Part shown: positions 22,944 to 25,489 of the stretch, piece by piece
How positions within the stretch are numbered: the stretch's first letter is position 1
Layout of the letters: each line of letters begins with the position of its first letter
Source: RGIG3528 sp045629005
GTDB taxonomy: Bacteria; Bacillota; Clostridia; Lachnospirales; Lachnospiraceae
Direction: 5' to 3'
Assembly: GCA_045629005.1 (NCBI GenBank)
Contig: JAZQQJ010000068.1
Coordinates: forward strand, 1 to 25,489
Length of the DNA stretch: 25,489 bases
Program-made: the position numbers and the translations under genes
Notes under the pieces: model-generated
Told to the model about the DNA's origin: nothing
The model's input: only the letters and a program-made list of their open reading frames with translations
The model's database searches: none

Positions 22944-24218
22944 TTATTTGAAAAACTCTTTCATAAGCTTAATGAGCTGCTCTTCATCATCAAGTCCCAT
23001 GATTTCGCGAGCCGAGTGCATTGCAAGAATCGGAACTCCGATATCAACGGTGCGCATCGGAAGATGTGACGAAATCATAGGTCCGAGAGTCCTTCCGCCG
23101 GCAACATCGGAATGATTTGCGTACTTTGTGTACTGCGCGCCGCATGCTTCGCAAAGTGAAACCGCTGTTGCAACAGCCGACGTGTCGAAGGTGTATCTCT
23201 GATTGGAATTAATCTTTATCATCACGCCTGAATTCATAGGCGCATTGTTCAAAGGATCATACTTTTCAGCATGTGAAGGATGCGTCGCATGAGCTACATC
23301 CACTGAGAACAGGAAGCTTCTGTATACCGCATCTGTAAGGAAATCTGTGCTGAAACCAAGACCCACATAAATCTTTTTAAGAATGTTCTCAAGCATGGAG
23401 GAATCCGCTCCCTGCTTTGTTCCGCTGCCGATTTCCTCATGATCGAAAAGGCATGCAACGTTGATGCCGTCAGCCCTTGTGCAGGATGTAATGCCCTCAA
23501 GAAGAGCATAGCAGGATGTGAGGTTATCAAGACGCGGTGAAGAAATCATATCATTGTTAAGTCCTATTATTTCAGGCTTGTCACAACAATATACATATAA
23601 ATCAAAATCAAGGATGTATGCCGAATCAACATCAAGCTCCTTTGCAAGTGCTTCAATAAAGAAAGCTTCCTTGTCCTGCCCCTCCTTCATAGGTCCGAGT
23701 ATCGGGATGAGATCCGTCTGAGGCTTCAGTTCAATGCCCTTGTTCAACTCACGGTTCATATGAATTGCAAGGTTCGGGACATATGCAACGGGACGTTTGA
23801 AATCTACATAGCGGATTTCAGGGAAATAGCTGTCATGTCCTTTAAGTGCCACTATACCGGCAATTGAAAGAGGTCTGTCAAGCCATGTATTATTAATAGG
23901 GCCGCCATAAACCTCCGTATCTATTTTCATGTAATTGGAAGCCTTAAGCTCTGCTTTTGGCTTAAGGTGAAGGCAAGGGTGATCGGTATGTGCGGCAGCA
24001 ACATGAAAAGACAATGTCTCATCATCGGCACGCTCACCTATTGTAAATGCTATAAGCGTTGTTGAAAATGCATTGACATAGTAGCGTCCGCCACGCTCAA
24101 CAGCAAAGGGCTTGTCGAGCTTAAGTTCCTGAAAACCCTCTTCTTCCAATAATTCCGCTGATGTCTTAACAACCTGGTGAGGCGTAACTCCGGCATGCAA
24201 ATAAGATAATAAATCCAT
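22944..24218 (-). CDS. M18-family aspartyl-type metalloaminopeptidase
   Basis: The cytoplasmic two-metal enzyme trims N-terminal residues, often acidic ones, from peptides. I start at 24218 (424 residues, MDLLSYLHAG) since GGAGG lies 5 bp upstream; the longer frame would need a TTG that overlaps that site. Conserved metal and catalytic residues are visible: His77 and Asp79 in HTDHP, the bridging Asp231 in SPRLDN, Glu261/Glu262 in DHEEIGSGT, Asp307 in SVDVAHATHP, and His401 in PILAMHS. Length and fold order fit the M18 family (usually 420-470). Single-gene unit; the -10 candidate is at 24263-24268 and the terminator is shared with the candidate small RNA. Confidence 0.94.
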   Translation of the reverse strand: MDLLSYLHAGVTPHQVVKTSAELLEEEGFQELKLDKPFAVERGGRYYVNAFSTTLIAFTIGERADDETLSFHVAAAHTDHPCLHLKPKAELKASNYMKIDTEVYGGPINNTWLDRPLSIAGIVALKGHDSYFPEIRYVDFKRPVAYVPNLAIHMNRELNKGIELKPQTDLIPILGPMKEGQDKEAFFIEALAKELDVDSAYILDFDLYVYCCDKPEIIGLNNDMISSPRLDNLTSCYALLEGITSCTRADGINVACLFDHEEIGSGTKQGADSSMLENILKKIYVGLGFSTDFLTDAVYRSFLFSVDVAHATHPSHAEKYDPLNNAPMNSGVMIKINSNQRYTFDTSAVATAVSLCEACGAQYTKYANHSDVAGGRTLGPMISSHLPMRTVDIGVPILAMHSAREIMGLDDEEQLIKLMKEFFK

Positions 24219-24262
24219 ATAGACCTCCAAAATTCCTTAAATATCTATTACCATTACCGTTT

Positions 24263-24271
24263 ATTCTACCA
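24263..24271 (-). promoter_or_regulatory. Possible extended -10 promoter of the M18 gene
   Basis: On the minus strand TGGTAGAAT (24263-24271) fits an extended -10 element 45 bp before the start codon. The -35 region (TATCAG at 17 bp) is poor. Confidence 0.4.
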
Positions 24272-24279
24272 CATTACAT

Positions 24280-24582
24280 TCATATCTGATATAATATTAT
24301 TTCAAATACTGATAAAACCTCGAAACCTTATTTTTTACCAGTCAGAATATAGCAAGTGTGACCGGTAAAAACACTGAATCCTATCTTTTACCAGTCGGAA
24401 TATATCAAATGTGACTGGTAAAAACACTGAATCTACTCTTTTACCAGTCAAAATAGCGGATGGCGCACTGGTAAGATTCAGAAAAATATATTTTTACCAG
24501 TCAGAATAAAGCAAGTCACACTAGTAAAAGCACGGAAATTTGTTTTTTAACAGTCATGCTATTGGAAGCCTTACATAAAAAC
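24280..24582 (+). repeat. Tandem array of 38-bp dyads, 53-bp period, upstream of the radical SAM gene
   Basis: Units begin at 24280, 24333, 24386, 24439, 24492 and 24545, exactly 53 bp apart: a 38-bp dyad plus a 15-bp spacer. The best unit (24386-24423) has perfect 11-bp arms TTTTACCAGTC and GACTGGTAAAA around a 16-bp loop. The unit at 24333 has one mismatch. At 24280 only the right arm (ACTGATAAAA) survives, and at 24545 only the left arm. The loop is partly conserved (AGAATAtAGCAAGTGT type). It fills most of the 462-bp gap between the M18 and radical SAM genes. Confidence 0.9.
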
Positions 24583-24610
24583 GGAAAAGTAAGCGAGATA
24601 TGTAAGGTTT
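24566..24610. promoter_or_regulatory. 45-bp dyad upstream of the radical SAM gene
   Basis: AAGCCTTACATA (24566-24577) and TATGTAAGGTTT (24599-24610) pair over 12 bp with one G-T wobble across a 21-bp gap, 70 bp before the radical SAM start. The inner 9 bp are perfect. It resembles an operator more than a terminator; an NrdR-type function is not shown. I saw no convincing sigma-A promoter between here and 24681. Confidence 0.5.
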
Positions 24611-24680
24611 GCATGGGGTGGTTGATACAAATTGTTAACTAGAATGTTACTGTGCACGTTAGCGGCGAAAGGAAAAAATT

Positions 24681-25400
24681 ATGGAAATTCGCGGTCTTTC
24701 AAAACTCACATTGCTTGATTACCCGGGACACATCGCCTGTACTGTTTTCACAGGCGGTTGCAATTTCAGATGCCCGTTTTGCCATAACGGCGGTCTTGTG
24801 CTTCAGCCGGACATCACTCCGCTTATTCCGGAAGAATACTTCTTTGAATTTCTCAGTTCCAGAAAAAACAAGCTCGAAGGCGTATGCATAACAGGCGGCG
24901 AGCCGACATTACGCCCCGACCTTAAGGAATTTCTCCGCAAAATTGCAGATCTCGGTTTTCTTGTAAAGCTTGATACAAACGGCTATCAGCCTAAAGTTGT
25001 CAAGGAGCTCATCAATGAAAAGCTCGTTAACATGATTGCCATGGACATTAAAAATTCCCCTGACAAATACGCGCTTACGGTAGGCCTTGACCCTGAACAC
25101 TTCGACATTGGCCGCATCAACGAAAGCATAAGCATATTAAAGGGCTCCGACATTCCTTACGAATTCCGTACAACAGCCGTTCGCGAACTCCACGAAAAAT
25201 CTGATTTTTACGCTATCGGCGAATGGATTGCAGGTCCTTCCCAATACTTCATTCAGAATTACAAGGAATCCGAAGACACCATATTCAGATACGATAACAC
25301 AGCTTCATTCACACCTTTTACCGACATTGACCTTTTGAAGTTCTTAAGCATTGTCAGAACAAACCTTCCGAACTCACATATCAGAGGCGTAGAGGATTAA
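24681..25400 (+). CDS. nrdG: Anaerobic ribonucleotide reductase activating protein (radical SAM, NrdG-type)
   Basis: The radical SAM activase cleaves S-adenosylmethionine at a 4Fe-4S cluster to place a glycyl radical on its partner enzyme. The 239-residue product has GGCNFRCPFCHN with cluster ligands Cys27, Cys31 and Cys34, and the SAM-binding TGGEPTL (71-77). The start MEIRGLSKLTLLDYPG and the FQ/ FTGGCNFRC context are typical of the longer NrdG2-type activases that serve the class III ribonucleotide reductase NrdD. AAAGGA lies 7 bp before the ATG. The usual neighbour nrdD is not upstream (the M18 gene is opposed), so the partner lies elsewhere or this activates another glycyl radical enzyme. 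The stop overlaps the next start (TAATG). Confidence 0.88.
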   Translation: MEIRGLSKLTLLDYPGHIACTVFTGGCNFRCPFCHNGGLVLQPDITPLIPEEYFFEFLSSRKNKLEGVCITGGEPTLRPDLKEFLRKIADLGFLVKLDTNGYQPKVVKELINEKLVNMIAMDIKNSPDKYALTVGLDPEHFDIGRINESISILKGSDIPYEFRTTAVRELHEKSDFYAIGEWIAGPSQYFIQNYKESEDTIFRYDNTASFTPFTDIDLLKFLSIVRTNLPNSHIRGVED

Positions 25401-25489
25401 TGAATTTCGTATACGAAACCGAACACTTGTATATGCAGACGCTCATTGAAAGTGATGCGCCTTTGCTTCTTGATTTCTGCCGAAGAAAC
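25400..25489 (+). CDS. GNAT-family N-acetyltransferase, N-terminal fragment
   Basis: The frame opens with an ATG that overlaps the stop of the radical SAM gene and runs 30 codons to the window edge. The sequence (MNFVYETEHLYM, then LIESDAPLLLDFCRRN) has the opening pattern of GNAT acetyltransferases, a 'TErLyL' strand followed by a helix with 'Da..lldF'. GAGG lies close upstream. The overlap indicates an operon with the activase; the acetylated substrate is unknown. Only the first strand and helix are visible, so the family call is moderate. Confidence 0.6.
   Translation, partial: MNFVYETEHLYMQTLIESDAPLLLDFCRRN

Overview
The window looks like chromosome from an anaerobic, motile clostridium, most likely a Lachnospiraceae (inference). 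The evidence is the paired GlgC/GlgD subunits, SpoVG, a CIRCE-controlled Hsp20, an ATP-type PEP carboxykinase, an M18 aminopeptidase, a glycine-radical-enzyme activase and strong AGGAGG ribosome sites. A cytoplasmic-looking pectin methylesterase hints at a plant-polysaccharide gut or rumen habitat. I see no rRNA, tRNA, transposase, phage gene or cas gene.

Left part (1-9619). The 3' end of a PAP2-type phosphatase converges on a tightly overlapping minus-strand operon. In transcription order this is a PdaC-like membrane polysaccharide deacetylase, pth, mfd and a PrsA/SurA-like lipoprotein foldase. It has a recognisable sigma-A promoter, and its terminator lies inside the end of the PAP2 gene. 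Upstream is a second minus-strand operon, glgC-glgD-spoVG, with its own promoter and terminator. GlgC starts at a TTG codon.

Middle (9620-15277). A spacer with a 66-bp imperfect hairpin leads to a clear sigma-D (sigma-28) flagellar promoter. It reads into a 1034-residue protein with a FliK-like C-terminus, then flagellin, then a FliS-type chaperone, ending at two tandem terminators. The layout suggests a late flagellar operon whose first gene is a large, poorly described protein.

Right part (15278-25489). It holds an Hsp20 gene with a perfect CIRCE operator, and a LacI-type regulator divergent from metG. pckA follows; its enzyme carries a lysine/alanine/proline tail like histone H1. Then come a signal-less pectinesterase, a candidate orphan small RNA, an M18 aminopeptidase, an NrdG-type radical SAM activase, and the start of a GNAT acetyltransferase overlapping it.

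The least explained signal is a pair of unrelated-sequence repeat arrays, upstream of the pectinesterase (about 21297-21691) and of the radical SAM gene (about 24280-24582). Each is made of 38-bp dyads repeated at an exact period, 51 bp in one and 53 bp in the other, with units decaying at the edges but staying in register. They are not CRISPR arrays. The 51-bp period is 17 codons, so the first array also creates a false N-terminal extension of the pectinesterase reading frame.
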